Shown: positions 33,841 through 47,260, numbered from the stretch's first letter. The stretch: 64,000 nt of DNA from Isoetes taiwanensis (GCA_021234155.1 JAJEKV010000031.1:1851614-1915613), one strand, 5' to 3'. Translations and numbers: made by a program. Notes: generated by a model not told the origin, from the letters alone.

Positions 33841-36800
33841 GTATCCAGGGATTATGTGTATTGGGCATGATGTCGGCATGTGGGTTATGCATGGCATTTT
33901 CATGGTTTCAGCGTGTTATGTCGGGCATGTATTATGTTTGACATGGATAGGGTTGACCTTAGTGTTTTTATATTTCATGTTGCGTAAGTATTTATTATCT
34001 TATGTGATATGTTTGGTTCATGATACTGAAATATTTGCTATATGTAGTCCATACATCTTTTTACATATGTTTTTTTTCTTATGTTGCATGTTTCTTGTCG
34101 GTTGTTTGGCTGTTTAACGCAATGAATCTATGTCATTCACTCTTGGTCCATTGCTCCTCACCCACGGCCTTTTTGTTTTTGTTCTGTGGTGTTACAGGTC
34201 TTACCTTCCCTCCATTTGTCCTTGTGGTTCATGTTATCCCTTTCATTTAATCCCTCATTCTGCTGCTCCATCCTCAACTTCATTAGTCTCTACATGTTAT
34301 CTCTAATCTATAATACTGGGTCCGCGCCAGTCGGTTCAGTCCCCACCGGGTTGGCGTGCCATAAATGGGTTTGTTGGTGACCTACCCATATCTCGAAGTT
34401 TGGTGGTTATGTTTTTAGAATTTCATTTTTAGCGTTTCTCCAAGGACATCGGCGTTAGTATGCACAAGTTATGCCACTTTAGGCGTGATGCGGTTGGGTT
34501 GCTCATTGAGAATTCTTTATAGTTTGTAAGTGTTTTTATCATTGCGTGTGTATGATGTTTGGATAATTAATAGCGTATTTTGACTTTTGTGTTTCATGTT
34601 GCATCCATTTAGGTTGTCGCTAGTATTCTTCTGGATTTTAGCAAACATATATTTATCATCACATGATATGATGTTTGATGGATAATCATTAACCATTTTG
34701 GTATTTCATCTATCTTTTATATATGTTTTCCGTTAGCGTGGTATGTATGCTTTTGTCGGTGTTACAAGCTGCGTGTAATATCAATGTGTGCTAATGTTTT
34801 TAAACATTTGTTTTCTCATGAAAGCGCGATAACTGTGGCAGACTACGCGTATCAAATATAGGCATTAGACATGATTTTTGGTATGGAGGTTACGGGTGAG
34901 TATTTTCTATGGTCGCAAGCGTTCTATATAATGATGTTTTTGTTTTAAGGTACAATTTATCATTATTACTAGTGTTAAGTTATATCTTGAGAACTCACGC
35001 CAAAGCGATGTACCTCCATCAATTTTGTACTTCGTTTATTATTCCACTACCTTATTCATTGTCTTCTCTTTGGGTCGCCCATCATGTCCTTTAGTTCTAG
35101 TCGTCCTTTATTGCTCCATTGACTCGTAGTTTGTATGTCTTTTTAGGGTTTGATCTAGTTTTGTACTTATTCCATTTGTCTCGTTTCGTCCTATGGTTGC
35201 CGTGATTCCTGCCATGCTCCAGCGAATGTTTTGGTTAACTTTGTTCATCGAAGGGATTTGATCCTTATCATCTTTATTCCGGGAATCGTGTCTTCTTTAT
35301 TGTAGTTTTATTTCATTGTATTTCAATTTTACCCGGATTTGTTCCTCACTCTTTCTATTTTACAAATTCTATTCTGCCCATCAAGATTTGCTCCTTTTTG
35401 CTCTCCTTATTCCAGCAGGTAATCTCTTTGGGATTTCCATGGATACGGCTTTCCTGCTATTTTGAAGTCATAATTGCTGGTCCTTATCATCGAACTTTCT
35501 TCATTTCTTTATTCAAGGTTGGATTTGCCACTTTTTGTTTTTCACGTTTTCGTTTTCATCCTTCATTTCCTTTGGTTCCATTAATCTCTTAGTTTGTTAT
35601 TAAATCTCTTTGAATTTGGTGTCTGCGATATTTGTTCTTATTCCGATGGTCTTGATTCTCTCTATGGACTCTTGCACTCTTGCTTGTGCTCTATTGGCTC
35701 TGTGCGTGTTTGTTTTTTTACTCACCTCAACTTTTATTCCTCCAAAGTTAATCCATCAACTCTTTTCCTTCTTGGGTCAGTTTTCTATCGTTGGGTCTTT
35801 GGGTTGGCGTTTTATTTCAATTGCCCAATTTGCCCCTCTCGCCCTTCCATGTCTAGCAGCTAGTTTCTATCACCTTTAATCATATTTGTGTCATATTGCT
35901 TCACTTGCTCCATGGTTGGTTATGTGGGTTCATTTGTTTTGGGTTTGTTCTTTTAATCTTATTATTCTTGTTTGGCTTGGTTGTTTTATTTTCCTTTGCT
36001 CATAATTTCATTATTAATCTTCTTGACCTTCGGTTTTACTTGTTTTATTGGCCTTGCAAGTCAAAGGTTCGTGCTTTCTTATTCTTGTAGTTGTCTTTAT
36101 CTAGGTTGCCCGAGTCATTAGAGTCTATTTTCATCACTTCACTTTCTTAGTACCATTTTCTACATGTTGTTTTAATTCCTTACTTAGTCGGTTCTGTCTT
36201 CTTTGATTCCCTAATATTTCTTTGCCTCATCCGCTGGTTTTTCCTGTTCGTCTTTGTTCGCTGGCTCCATTTTATTTCTTTTAGTTCTCATCCGGCTTTC
36301 GATTATGTTCGGTTTATGGAATCACCTTGTCTGATCCTTTATTGATAAATCACTTTCCAACACTCTCGCGAGATATCATTTTTGTGTCTTTGCGCCAGGA
36401 TCTGGCCTTCCTGGTGTTTGGCCTATGTTTAGATTAAAGACCAGCGCATCTGCGTTGGTTTTATTGCCTTCGCCAGTTCCATTGCTCATATTGTTATTTT
36501 GGTTGACTTCTCGTTGCTTTATAGTCTGATTGATCTATTTTATTGCGTTATTTTTGGTTGCGCTCTGTTCACACTGGTTTGTTGGGCCTCATGCTGCTTT
36601 TTTCCAATTATTCATGGTTGGCATCCATTGCTTGTTTGGTTGTCTTTATCATACCTCCTTGTTTTGGTTTACCATATCTCCTTGTTGCCAATTGCCATGT
36701 TGCTCCTTGGCTCCATTGCTTATGCTTTATTCTTTATTCTTTATCTTTTTGTCTCGGTTCTTAGGGTAATCCCGGTTATCTTCTCTATACCTTATGATTC

Positions 36801-37570
36801 CCTCTTCCGCCGATCTTCCGTTGGTTTGTTGTTTCTCTTGTTGGACATTGATGTTTTTACGCGTGGGACCATACCAGAATGTAATGGTTCTATTCAGCAT
36901 GAATAGAACCATCATTCCTGAATAGAACCATTACATTCTTGGGAAAGGAACGTTTTTTTTTGGCTCAGGCCTCATTTGACTTCTTTCTCCTCCTATATAT
37001 ACTAACATGTACTTTCTCTCTACGCCGGCATTCTATATCATTTGGATCTTTTGATTCTTGGTGTCGACTTTACTTCCCTCCCACCCTTTCTCCCAGGGGT
37101 CATTGGTGGTTAAGATTCGGTGTTGGTTGGGAATCTATGTATATATGGTTGCTCAATCCTCTTTGTTCTGACGGTTGTTGTCATGATAGGTTTGGTTGGG
37201 ATGTGGATTGTGGACTTGGTTCGTCATCTCTCATATTCTTTCTCGATGTAGCATTGTGACTTCTAAGTAGCACCTTTGGGGTTCTCTCTTTTCCCAATGG
37301 AGTTTATCCCTTGAATTTTTCCCATTGGTTGTCTTCTCTCTCTCTCTCTCCCTCCCCTCCCCTCCCTCCCCTACTCGGAACCTTGCTTGTGCTTGGATGA
37401 CTCAGCGTCCTCTTCATTGGATGTGCCTCTATTTCTTATTACCTTAGCTCACGGCTTCTAGAGGTCTTCTTAACTTTTAAAGTTTTTTATATAATACCGA
37501 CGCTTTGTGACTACGGCACTTTTATTGGACATTTTTTCCCTTCGATGTTCTAATTTTTTCAATCTTCTTT
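33841..37570 (+). other. T/pyrimidine-rich tract of about 3.7 kb
   Basis: The plus strand is visibly dominated by T with many TTTG, CTTT and TCCATT words. The many open frames here encode only strings of Phe, Leu, Ser, Cys and Val, which is what T-rich DNA gives by chance. No conserved domain was recognised. A (CT)n/CCCTC polypyrimidine run lies at about 37,338-37,375. The strand bias is long and consistent, which points to a biased sequence class rather than to membrane-protein genes. Confidence 0.6.
36876..36939. repeat. perfect 22 bp inverted repeat with 20-base loop
   Basis: Left arm 36,876-36,897 and right arm 36,918-36,939 are exact reverse complements (core GTAATGGTTCTATTCAG). The loop repeats GAATAGAACCAT from the right arm. 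The whole could fold into a strong hairpin or be the remains of a foldback element or two abutting MITE ends. Confidence 0.9.
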
Positions 37571-38815
37571 CTCAATTTTGTGCTGCCATTGGAATATTTG
37601 ATCTTTCATATATCTTCCATTTTGGGATTTTCTTCAAATTGACGCACCGTAAATGGCGATGAAACGTAACTCTAACGCATACTGATGGTTGCGGTGGTTG
37701 GTTTTCTGCGCTTTCAGGCGAATGGGTGTGATTTACGACATGGTTTGGGTACGGCGGCGTATGTTCTGCGAGGGGTGGTGAGTTTCTTTGTTTGGTAAAC
37801 CGCTTTTTACGGATTATCATGGAGCGTGGGTGCATCAACCCGTGGGCATAGCCGTTGACTTCTGGGGTGGGTTGTTGCTCGTTAAGTTTTCTTGAAAACC
37901 AAAAGGGCAAGGTTTTTAATCCCGACGATAAGTTTTTGACGTGGGACAATTTTACCTTCGACGTTGTTCTTCAAATCATGATCTCTTGTCGGATTACTTG
38001 TGTACTCCTTCATTTGCCTGGGTGATTTGTCTGGTTAAGAGCTGCGGTTCACAGTTTCACTCATTTGGGATTCATTGTTGTGTATACCTATGAGTCATTA
38101 TATTTATTGATCAAGTCTCATCAATAGAACACCACTTCACTTCTGACATTGATGTTTTGTGCATAGGACCGAGAATAATGGGAAGTAATTTTCATGTACC
38201 CACCTAAACTAAAATTTTACCACTTGTCAATTCAAGGTTTGCATACAAGAAATAAGAGAAATTTGTTTCAGGATTAAAATACTCCCTGCCTAATAAAAAA
38301 ATGTCAAATTTCTAAGTAGATTATAATCACAAAGCAGATCTCATGAATGCCTATTGAAAAGTTGCACAAAGTAAATAAGAAATTTAAGTTGAGTATAAAA
38401 AAATCAAAAGCAATATGGCCAAAACAACAAAGTAATCACGCCTATAGCCTTTAGAAACTTGACTTATACGTGTACTTTGCAGAGCTAGAATAAGCATTGG
38501 TTTTCGACGTTGGTGCCTGCTTTCCGGGATACTAAGAGTACCGGTAAGAAAGATAAAAGATAAATTAAACTGAACAATCATATTAAACTTTAGTACTCAG
38601 TACAAGGATTTGAATCGTAGAAACATGACATACATTCCTCTTTAAAGCACCTCTGTAGAAAATGGAGGATTCAAGCTTGCATCTACAATGAAATAGGCAA
38701 AAGAATCTTCTTGCAACTCATTCTATGAAAAAGCTTGATGTTGAAGAGAGAAGCGAACAAAGTTACTTACTCACCTATGAGACCGGTTTCATGCATGAAA
38801 TGAAAAGAAATTTAT
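37571..38815. other. unassigned DNA
   Basis: A 125-codon minus-strand open frame (37,572-37,949) is Pro/His-rich in places; I do not recognise it. From 38,150 the sequence is plain AT-rich intergenic DNA. Confidence 0.35.
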
Positions 38816-40640
38816 GGGAAATGAACCTGGTGAGCCTTGTGGGCATGCGTTCATTAAGAGATTTTTTGAGGTAGCTACTTTGTCTGATCTCATGTTGCCG
38901 TCATCTAATGACCTTGTTGATACGTCCATGGGTTATGCTAGTAGCGTCATCTAAAAAACTATAGAAATACATTAACGAGGGTTGTATGGCCGGAAAACGT
39001 TAGGTGTGAGTATTGGACTTATACGATAAACATACATTAGATTGCATGCACATGTACATGCACATCGCATGCTACGCATGATTGCATGCGCACAACACTA
39101 CATTATAACATGCATATACATTGAGATCTACCCCATTATATATATATTGGTTGGGAATAAAAGGAGATGGTGTGTCTTGGTTTGGTGATGGATCTTGTTT
39201 ATTGTTCTCCTACCTATTCTTTAGAGGAGGGGCTGGCGGATGGCAGAAACGATGGCGAGAAACGGAAGGAGCCGGTGGGAGGCGATGAAAATAAGCGGAA
39301 GGTGAACCCGGTCGATAAATGCGAATCAATCAAGCGAGGTGGGATCCCGTCGTTGGGTTTGGGTCGTTCTTAACGACAGTAGGGGCGTTTGGAGGCTGAA
39401 CTGGAATCTCTTCAGACCCGGTTTTATATCACTTCTGGGGAGGCCATTTCTTATTCAGAATGGTGCAACGTCTTCAGAGGTTTTACGACAGAGGTGCAAA
39501 CTCTTTGAATGGGTTATTCTCCATGCAACTGCTTCCCGCAGAACAGAACCTGCTCAATCCTTCGCAGAAGACCTCCCAACAGATGCACTGACAGACAATA
39601 GGTGAATTACCAATGCTGATGAATGGGCTGGCGTTGCATTACTGCTATTGCTAGGGCTAACAAGCGCATAGCAGACTTACTCTGGCCTTCGAACCAGTAA
39701 TGAGGGTCATGGCAGTTGGCCCACTATGACGGAAGTGAAGTATGGTGTTTCTGGGACATTATTGTATTATGGGCATTGCGGCGGGCCTTGGTGTTTGGCT
39801 GTTGAGGAGTTCATGTTTGCCTTTGTTTGAAGCGTGGGGCATGCTTTGAGGTTGTGATGTCTTGGTGCCAATTTCGTACATTGCAGCCACCATGGTGTCA
39901 CCATCGGAATACGGTGCGCAAACGCTCTGCGTGATGATCGCCAGGACGTGCTGGCGGTGTTCATAACGGCGAATTGGCGACAGATAAATCACCATCCGCG
40001 TTTCTGAGGACCCAAATGTTTAGGGTGTGAACTGGCGTGGAGACTTCGCGTAAAGATTTGGAATAACGCGACAGACCGCCTGGCCATAACGTACTCGCTG
40101 CATCGGTGAAGATGGCAGAGTGGATGAATAGGCATTTCGCCTTCAACCATACCGACGGAGAATCTCACCAGTGCTGTGGAACCTTACGCGCCGAAGAAGA
40201 TCGATGGCGGAGGCAACTGGCATACTGGCAGCAGGACTACTGCTGTCGGGGACGTCGTTGTGCATATGTGTTGCCAGATTTGCTTTGGTTGATATTTGTG
40301 AGGCTCGAAATGTTTGCTTTACCAGTCTTGTGGACTAACCCCCATGCGTTGTTTGTGTATGTTTTGAAGCGATCGTCACGAGAAATAAATTAACCGGATA
40401 GAGAAGTCAGGAGATGAGGAATGCAACAATGAGACTCATTTTTCCATAGTCATACTGACGGCTTATAAGGAAGGAACTGTTAGTATAGGAGTTGTAATTA
40501 TACCAAACTTCGAAGGAAACTTGGTCTTATCTCGAATATCTGGGCAGAAGTTATGTGAGCATATCTTATAAAGACGAGGAATATCCCAGCAGTTATTAGC
40601 GATATCGAAGTTATAGCAACTAGAGCCAAGAGCTGAGTCC
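38816..40640. repeat. long direct repeat, copy A (probable 5' LTR)
   Basis: Similar over most of its length to 41,940-43,830. Shared landmarks include ATGAACCT...CTTGTGGGCATG, CCATGGGTTATGCTAGTAG, a CATGCACAT-rich stretch with GATTGCATGC, TATATATATTGG, GTCTTGGTTTGGTGATGGAT, CTTGTGGACTAACCCCC and GCGTTGTTTGTGTATGTTTT. Spacing and length (about 1.8 kb) fit a long terminal repeat. The copies differ a lot, so the element would be old. In copy A, 39,640-40,260 is unusually GC-rich compared with copy B. Confidence 0.7.
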
Positions 40641-41939
40641 ATTGTTTGATTGATACTCCGAGGAAGAGTTTAAACATGAGAGCCGATAAATTAAAGGCTA
40701 AAGTTCAAGGTTCTCTTATAAAGGCGAATGGTTGGTGATTAGTAATGCACACCAACGAAGATGAGATTAAGAAGGAACAAAAGAAAGAAATGAACATATA
40801 GGTCAAAAGGAGGTATTGTATCTTAAGTTTGATTATTATTACAGTATTTATGTAAGGTCCGAAAAAGCTAATGGAATCGGGTTCATCAAAGCTAAGCTTG
40901 GTTGGGATTAATAGGATAGAAATGTCAAAGCCGGTGTTTTTCACAAGGCATGAATAAGCGGACCCATGATAATTGTGTGAAGGTATGTTCCTACAAATTT
41001 CTATAGGTAGATTGTCTAATGGTGGATACGTTGCGCTTTACTTTAAGGTAGACCATATGTAGGGACTTGTAGTGCTAAAGAAAGCAAAACGGTTACTAAG
41101 TTGTGAGGGCCCCTAAACAATAATCTTAAAGAAGGTAAACTCAAGGGTTTAGGAAGTTGTTAGCTATGTTGAGTAGGTTCTTTTCTGAGAAGTCCGCGAT
41201 GAAACTATGTTTGTAATCTTTTAGGTTCCTTGAATTTACTTGTGCGGCTTGTATATACATAAGATACCGCGAGTGGGGATGTGATTATGTTTTTTATTTG
41301 TCCACTTTTGGATTGGCCACCCAAAGATGTGTCCTATGAATACCTATCTAATTGAGCTAAGTATCTCTCTCTTGCCATGGTGGGGTTAATTATTTCATAG
41401 TGTGCTATTTTATCACTAATAGGAAAAGTAAGATAACTCTATCTGGGATGTTTTGTTATTCACGTTAAGCTTGGACATGTTTAGTAAATGATTTATCACA
41501 ATTTCATTATAAGTTTAGTTCCAAACTTGCCATGCTAGTAGCAAGGTTGATGCACTTAGTTGTATTTTGAGTATGTGGTAGGATTAAGTTGCGGCTGCAC
41601 CAATTTGAAGCGGAAATAGTCTATCTCGGGTTAATGAGTTGTTGTATAATGTGGAAGGGTATTGGGAATACCCATGTCCTATTGCTATTGTGGCGAATTT
41701 GAGGAAGCGCATCGGGAACATAGCGTGGCTTAGAATCACGAAAAATATATGTGGATAAAGAACATAAAACCCTAGAGTTAATAAAAGGTTGGTCTTTTTT
41801 GCATTTAAAAAGTAATGAAAAAGTGTTAAACGCATTCTAGCAATACTCCTACGAGAGTAGAGTTATCTTGCATAATGGGTTGGAATGTGTACCTCAAGTA
41901 ACTCATGAGGGACATGGTTGAATTTTTAGAAGGGAAGAA
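40641..41939. other. interval between the two direct repeats
   Basis: About 1.3 kb with no gag or pol motif in any frame. If the repeats are LTRs, this is the interior of a non-autonomous element (LARD/TRIM-like). A 79-codon minus-strand frame (40,705-40,944) and an 83-codon one (41,584-41,835) are not recognisable. Confidence 0.45.
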
Positions 41940-43830
41940 TGTAATGAACCTAGGTGGTCTTGTGGGCATGGCGTTAAAAGATTACGAAAGTGGCTTACTT
42001 TGTCTCGATTCTATAAGATAGTGTAGAGCATCCTAACGACCTTGTTGATATCGTCCATGGGTTATGCTAGTAGTGTCACATTTTAAAACTATAAATACAA
42101 TATGAAGGTTATACCATGAGAAGGTGTTAGATTATTTATTGCACTTGTAAAATATGATAAACATGCATTAGGTTTGCATGCATGTACATGCACATCGCAC
42201 ATACCACATGTGATTGCATGCACACAACACTTGTATAGCATGCATATACATTTGAGATCTACTCATTGTATATATATTGGATGTGAATCAAGGAGATAGT
42301 GTCTTGGTTTGGTGATGGATCTTGTTTATTGTTCTCTCCTCTATTTCTTTAGAAAGGAGGAAGCTTGTCGGATTAGCCAGAAACGATGGCGGCTTGAAGA
42401 AAGTTGAAGATGGGAAGCGATGAGAAATAAAGAAGCAAGGAGGTAAACCAATCCCGATAAGCGGGGAATCAATCCGAGGCAGGAGTCTGGATCGATCGTG
42501 CTTGGGATTTGATGTAGTGCTTGGTTTTGTTGTATTGCTTGTGGTGCTTACTTGATAGAACCGGCTATGGCAAACCCAATATTCGGCTAGAATAGATCTT
42601 CAATTTGGTTCTATGTCACCACCGAGAGTCTTCCTTATGAATAATTTGGGGTCCTAGAGTTTCCTTGTTAGATTTATAATCTTATAGATGGAGTTATTCC
42701 ATGCAACCTTTATGAATAGGGGCCAGCTTGATACCATTACCATGGGGATATATGTACTTTTTGATAGAGTAATGGGTGGATTCTATGATGCTAGATGGAT
42801 GGAGCATGATCGTTGCATTAGCATAATGTTTGCTGAATACATGGCATGGCCTGTCTGGTGAAGTGCGGTGGTAATCCATCTCGTGGTTGAAACCTCTGTG
42901 ATGAGTAGAACTGTAATTGTCTAGGACATTAGATGTAATTATGGTATTATGGAGTTATAGTTGTTTACATATATTGGGGAGTTCGTGATTTTGCTTTGTT
43001 GTTAGATAACGTCGCCGGTTGTGAAATATCTTGAGTATGAACCTCATTCTACTATATTGCATTATACGGTGATCTATGATATGATGGCGTGGCAATCAAC
43101 ATATATAAGGATAATGGCGAGCATACTATCTTGTAAAATGCGATAGATGATATTTACATCTTACATTACAAAGTGAGGAGGAATTAGAATATTATGAACT
43201 GCATATGCCGTGCAGATGTCTGAAGCGGATGGTATGTTATTCTGTGCCATGGCCATGTAACTTCAGTGGCGGTCCGGATGAAGTTAAGAGCGAAAAACCT
43301 ATAAATGGAAGGAGAGTGATGCTTGGGGTGCGTAAAGTGCATCAGCTTATATGTGCATACATACAGAAGATTGATGTGAATGTAAACATTCTTGTAGTAT
43401 GAGTTCTAACTAATGCAGGGGCATAGTGGAGTAGGTAAATCTACTGCCTTCTTATCTATGGTAGATTTCTTTGTGGTTGATGTTGTGAAGGCTCCCAAAA
43501 TGTTTCCTCCCCACTTAGTCCTTGTGGACTAACCCCCTTGCGTTGTTTGTGTATGTTTTAAGATGATACGATCCCCACGAGGAATCACTGATTTGGATGG
43601 AGTCCCAGGGATGAGGTCACGGCATGATGGCGTTTTCTATACTCATACTTGGTGACTTATAAGGAGGACCTGTTGAGCTATAGGAGTTGTAGTTATGCCA
43701 AGACTCAGAGGAGCTTGGTCTTGTATGTAATTATCTTATGAATGAGAGGATTAATATTGAGCATGTATATAAGTGTCAGGAATGTTTAACTTAGATGTTA
43801 AACGTATCGTGCAATGGCCTAGGCCAAGGG
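41940..43830. repeat. long direct repeat, copy B (probable 3' LTR)
   Basis: Partner of copy A with the same order of landmarks: TGTAATGAACCT near 41,940 as a plausible LTR start, CCATGGGTTATGCTAGTAG near 42,055, GTCTTGGTTTGGTGATGGAT near 42,302, and CTTGTGGACTAACCCCC near 43,522. It is more AT-rich than copy A. The end near 43,830 is approximate. Confidence 0.7.
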
Positions 43831-45470
43831 GTTAAGTTCGTTTCAGGAGCCAACAATGCATGCTAAAGTGGAGTCTTCCAGACTACTAAAGGAAATCTAG
43901 AATGTTGAAGAGGAATCTAATAGAGTAAAAAGAAAAAGCTTCTACTTGAAAAGCGGCACACAAACTATGCACTTGGGAAATTGATTGTTTACTTGACTAT
44001 TAGTTTTGGGGCAAACCGTAAATCCTAAATCTAAACATGTAGGAGGAGAAAAGACACAGTTGCTTACATGAGTGCAAGGTGAAAATTTCAATTGCTATTT
44101 CAATTCTATAAACTCGTGTAATTTAACTCTGCACCTGAAGACCAAGCAAAAACCAAGGAGAACACAAAAAATGTTCCTTCAAAGCAGGAAAAATAAAAGA
44201 AAAAGCTTAAAAAAAAAAAAAAAACTTTAAACCTGTTCAAACAGAATTTCTACCTCTCCAAGACCTTTTGCAAATATCCTTTTAAGATACAATTAGCAGT
44301 TCTAAGTTTAAAACAGGCTTATTTCAACTTAGGCCATGACATGGTTATAATTTCAACAATCTACAAACTCTTCTCCAATATCTAGAACATTTAACCTATA
44401 ATACAAGGCTTTTAGTCCAAAGAATTCCAAAGATCTTTGTATTGCAAAACAATATCAAGTGTAACCCAATGTTACAGTAGTCAAAATTTCTATATCCACT
44501 GTCACAACAATTTGAAAATAGAAAAGCATCCATTCAAAGTGATCTTTGCTATTGAAGCCATCTCAAAAATTGATTTTGAATCATCCTTAGCTTCCGTGTC
44601 ATGTAGACAAATAAAATACTGGAAAAACATATACAGGAGCAAGAAATCCCGTTACTTGCAGAAAACCAGAGGACAATTAGCCTTCATGAGGGTAAATCCC
44701 TAAGCACTAGCAGGTAAGCTACGGATTCCTTGGGCTTATCGCCCTTCACCTTGCATGTTAGTTAACACCAATACAATAGATGGACATATTTATCCAAGTA
44801 GGAAATGTGGAAAGTACTCTACCTAAAAGATTAACCTACATGCACCTTTAATTTAAGTATGCATGCTTGTTAAATTGCACCATTAATTCAGAAGTGCCAA
44901 CCTTTAATTTCTTAAAATGCATTTTGTTTTCTCATGATCTACAACATATGAGATCTGCACATCAATGAAGCTGTTTGGTGACACTCCCCGAACCTATATG
45001 ATGGTCTCATCGTATGAATACAGAAAATTTCCCTCCCATGGCGACTCCATCGCCACGGAAAGGTCCTTCGTCTGACTCGGACCACTTGTGATGGGCAAGT
45101 GTCTGGGTGAAGGGCATGGAGTGTCATTCGTCCCACGCCTTCTATGGGAATCCGATATAGAGGAAGCGTACATACATGTTAGCACCTAGCAACAATATAC
45201 ATAATAATATACCACCTCAAGGAATGGCCCATCCATTATCAAGGCAACATCAACATAATACAAATACAACATATAAAATGCATCATAAATGAGGGTTCTA
45301 CCCTGGGCTCAGACTTTAAGGGGGTCACTGACGGTCCGGGCCTCCAGATAACAACAGATGGAATCATGACAATGGCGTTGGCTGGCATAGAACATTGGCT
45401 AGGGTAGTTCCCTCCATTTTCCCCTCCTGTGCATGCTTTGCAGATAAGCTGAAACATGCTATGGCGTGAA
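43831..45470. other. intergenic DNA, no gene seen
   Basis: AT-rich with an A run near 44,209-44,224. From about 44,980 (ACACTCCCCGAAC) to 45,470 the sequence is more GC-rich and probably belongs to the same repeat family as the next entry. Confidence 0.4.
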
Positions 45471-45680
45471 TGTAGCTTTCCGGAGATGTAATCTCATGGA
45501 TTCACCCTATGAGACTACTCTAGGTTATATCTTCTCGGTCCGATGAGGCAGGTCAGGAAGGAGTCCCTTTCCGGGGCACAATGGTTCCATGGGTGCACTA
45601 GAGGATCGTGGCACCACTGGCTCCGATGCATCTGTACCCAACTTAACCCCCCATCTGTACCATGTAGGTAGATGTAGCAT
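45470..45680. repeat. dispersed repeat, copy 1 (inverted partner at 54.65-54.81 kb)
   Basis: The stretch ACTACTCTAGGTT...GGTCCGATGAGGCAG...GGAAGGAGTCCCTTTCC...TTAACCCCCC has its reverse complement, with substitutions, at 54,650-54,815. The family is unknown; it may be part of an LTR. Confidence 0.6.
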
Positions 45681-46747
45681 TGAGCTAGTAGTTTGCCTCA
45701 AGTAGTTTAAATAGGGAGGTGGTCCCCTTAAACCACATAAATTATGTATATAATCTTAAATAGATTATGGTCATTTATGAATGGGGGTGCCTATGATTTA
45801 AAATATGAAATACGAATTCGCCTAAGGTTTTGATGTAATATCGAGCCTCTATACAGCTTCGCCTAAGATTTTAGAATATGAATTACAGGGGCTCGAACCT
45901 TTACCAAAATAACTCAACGTCCTAATAAGACTAATTTGACCAATATAACTAGTGAGTTAATGTGATTATTTTTTATCTTAAATTTTTATTTTATTTTATG
46001 TCAATCCATTCAATTATTTTAAGAATAGGATCTATGGTTTCAGAAATTGTTATTTTTAAATCAATTTTAAATTCCTCTGGAACCTTCTGTTATTGTGCTA
46101 CATATTTATATTTGCAGCCACTCTCAACTTTATACATCATTTTATTAGGTAAAAACTCCTTCCATACGGTATGAATTTCATTATGTTTGCAGCCCCTCTC
46201 GATTTTGTACGCAATTACACTATTTAAAGAACCTTCATATAAAATTTGATTCCTTAAAAAATTCCTATTGTACAATTTGCTTCAGCCTTCAAATTTACAT
46301 CCATGTTCATATCTTTTCTTATAATTGACAACATAATATATTAATCAAATTGTTTACTAACAATTGAATTGTAGATTGAATTAACGTACATGGTGCAAAT
46401 TTCTACTGGCCAACTAAAGCTAATGTTTTGGGATTCAAGTAAAATCCAATAAAAATAATAAATAACACCAACATGGCAATCAATATTGTAAGGCTATTGA
46501 ACTTGAGAAAAAGAGTAAGCAACTTTGTCCTTCGCCATTATTACCTGCAAAAATGTTTTCTCTAGATGACAAGATCAAGACCTAAAATTATATCCTAGAC
46601 TAAATTATTTACCTTGAAATCCTAAAGCATGATGCAACAATCCAATGCTCCAAAGCATATGTGCCGATTGTCCCTATTCGCATGGTACGACCAAGTCTCC
46701 CACCAACTAGAACCCCTTTCATGCATGTACTAGGATTTCAGAAAAGA
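45681..46747. other. AT-rich intergenic DNA, no gene seen
   Basis: Contains two near-identical words (TTGCAGCC[A/C]CTCTC) near 46,113 and 46,187. Open frames are short and low-complexity. Confidence 0.4.
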
Positions 46748-47260
46748 ATAGTATTTTTTTTTTTTTTTTTGATGAACGCGGACTTTATTACTCAAAAGAA
46801 TACAAAGAGTACATGGGGACTCAAAACCCAGTGGAGAAGATATCCACTAGAGCAACACTACCCACCACATACATAAATATAGAAAAAGGAACACGATCAC
46901 CATGAGCACAAACCTTTGCTATATGAGTAGGTGTGAATCAAGAAGATATTGCTCCCAAAATGACACTTTGACGTCATCCTTATGAAGAACACTTCAGACG
47001 CCTTCACAATGCGACTACGGGCATCGCTAAGCACTTGCGCATCTGAAAAGAGCTGTCCCTTGAAGATGAGGAGATTTCGTCTCTTCCAGATGGACCAGAT
47101 GATCCAAGCAGATGCTAAAATGCATACAAACTAAAATGCATTGAAATTGACCCATTCCAGTTATGCAAATGGTTTTGGGGGGCTTATAGGTGACCCCCTT
47201 GCCATCAGATAGGTGATGAGCATAGTCGATGGAAGAAGAGCCCCTTGTTGCTCCGCTGGA
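46748..47260 (-). mobile_element. LINE 3' end fragment, minus strand
   Basis: A T run (46,748-46,770) is followed by GATGAACGCGGACTTTATTACTC. Read on the minus strand this is AATAAAGTCC...TTCATC plus poly(A), a usual plant LINE tail. Further upstream on that strand the frame reads WIIWSIWKRRNLLIFKG (about 47,110-47,060), which resembles the C-terminal region of L1-type ORF2 proteins. It is 5'-truncated, as most LINE insertions are. Confidence 0.65.

Noticed and set aside
36499-36906. 135-codon hydrophobic open frame resembling a membrane protein
   Set aside because: T-rich DNA produces Phe/Leu/Ser/Val strings in all plus frames here; there is no conserved motif and several overlapping frames look alike.
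45880-45900. GGGGCTCGAACC as a tRNA T-arm
   Set aside because: No matching acceptor stem, D-arm or anticodon arm could be found around it.
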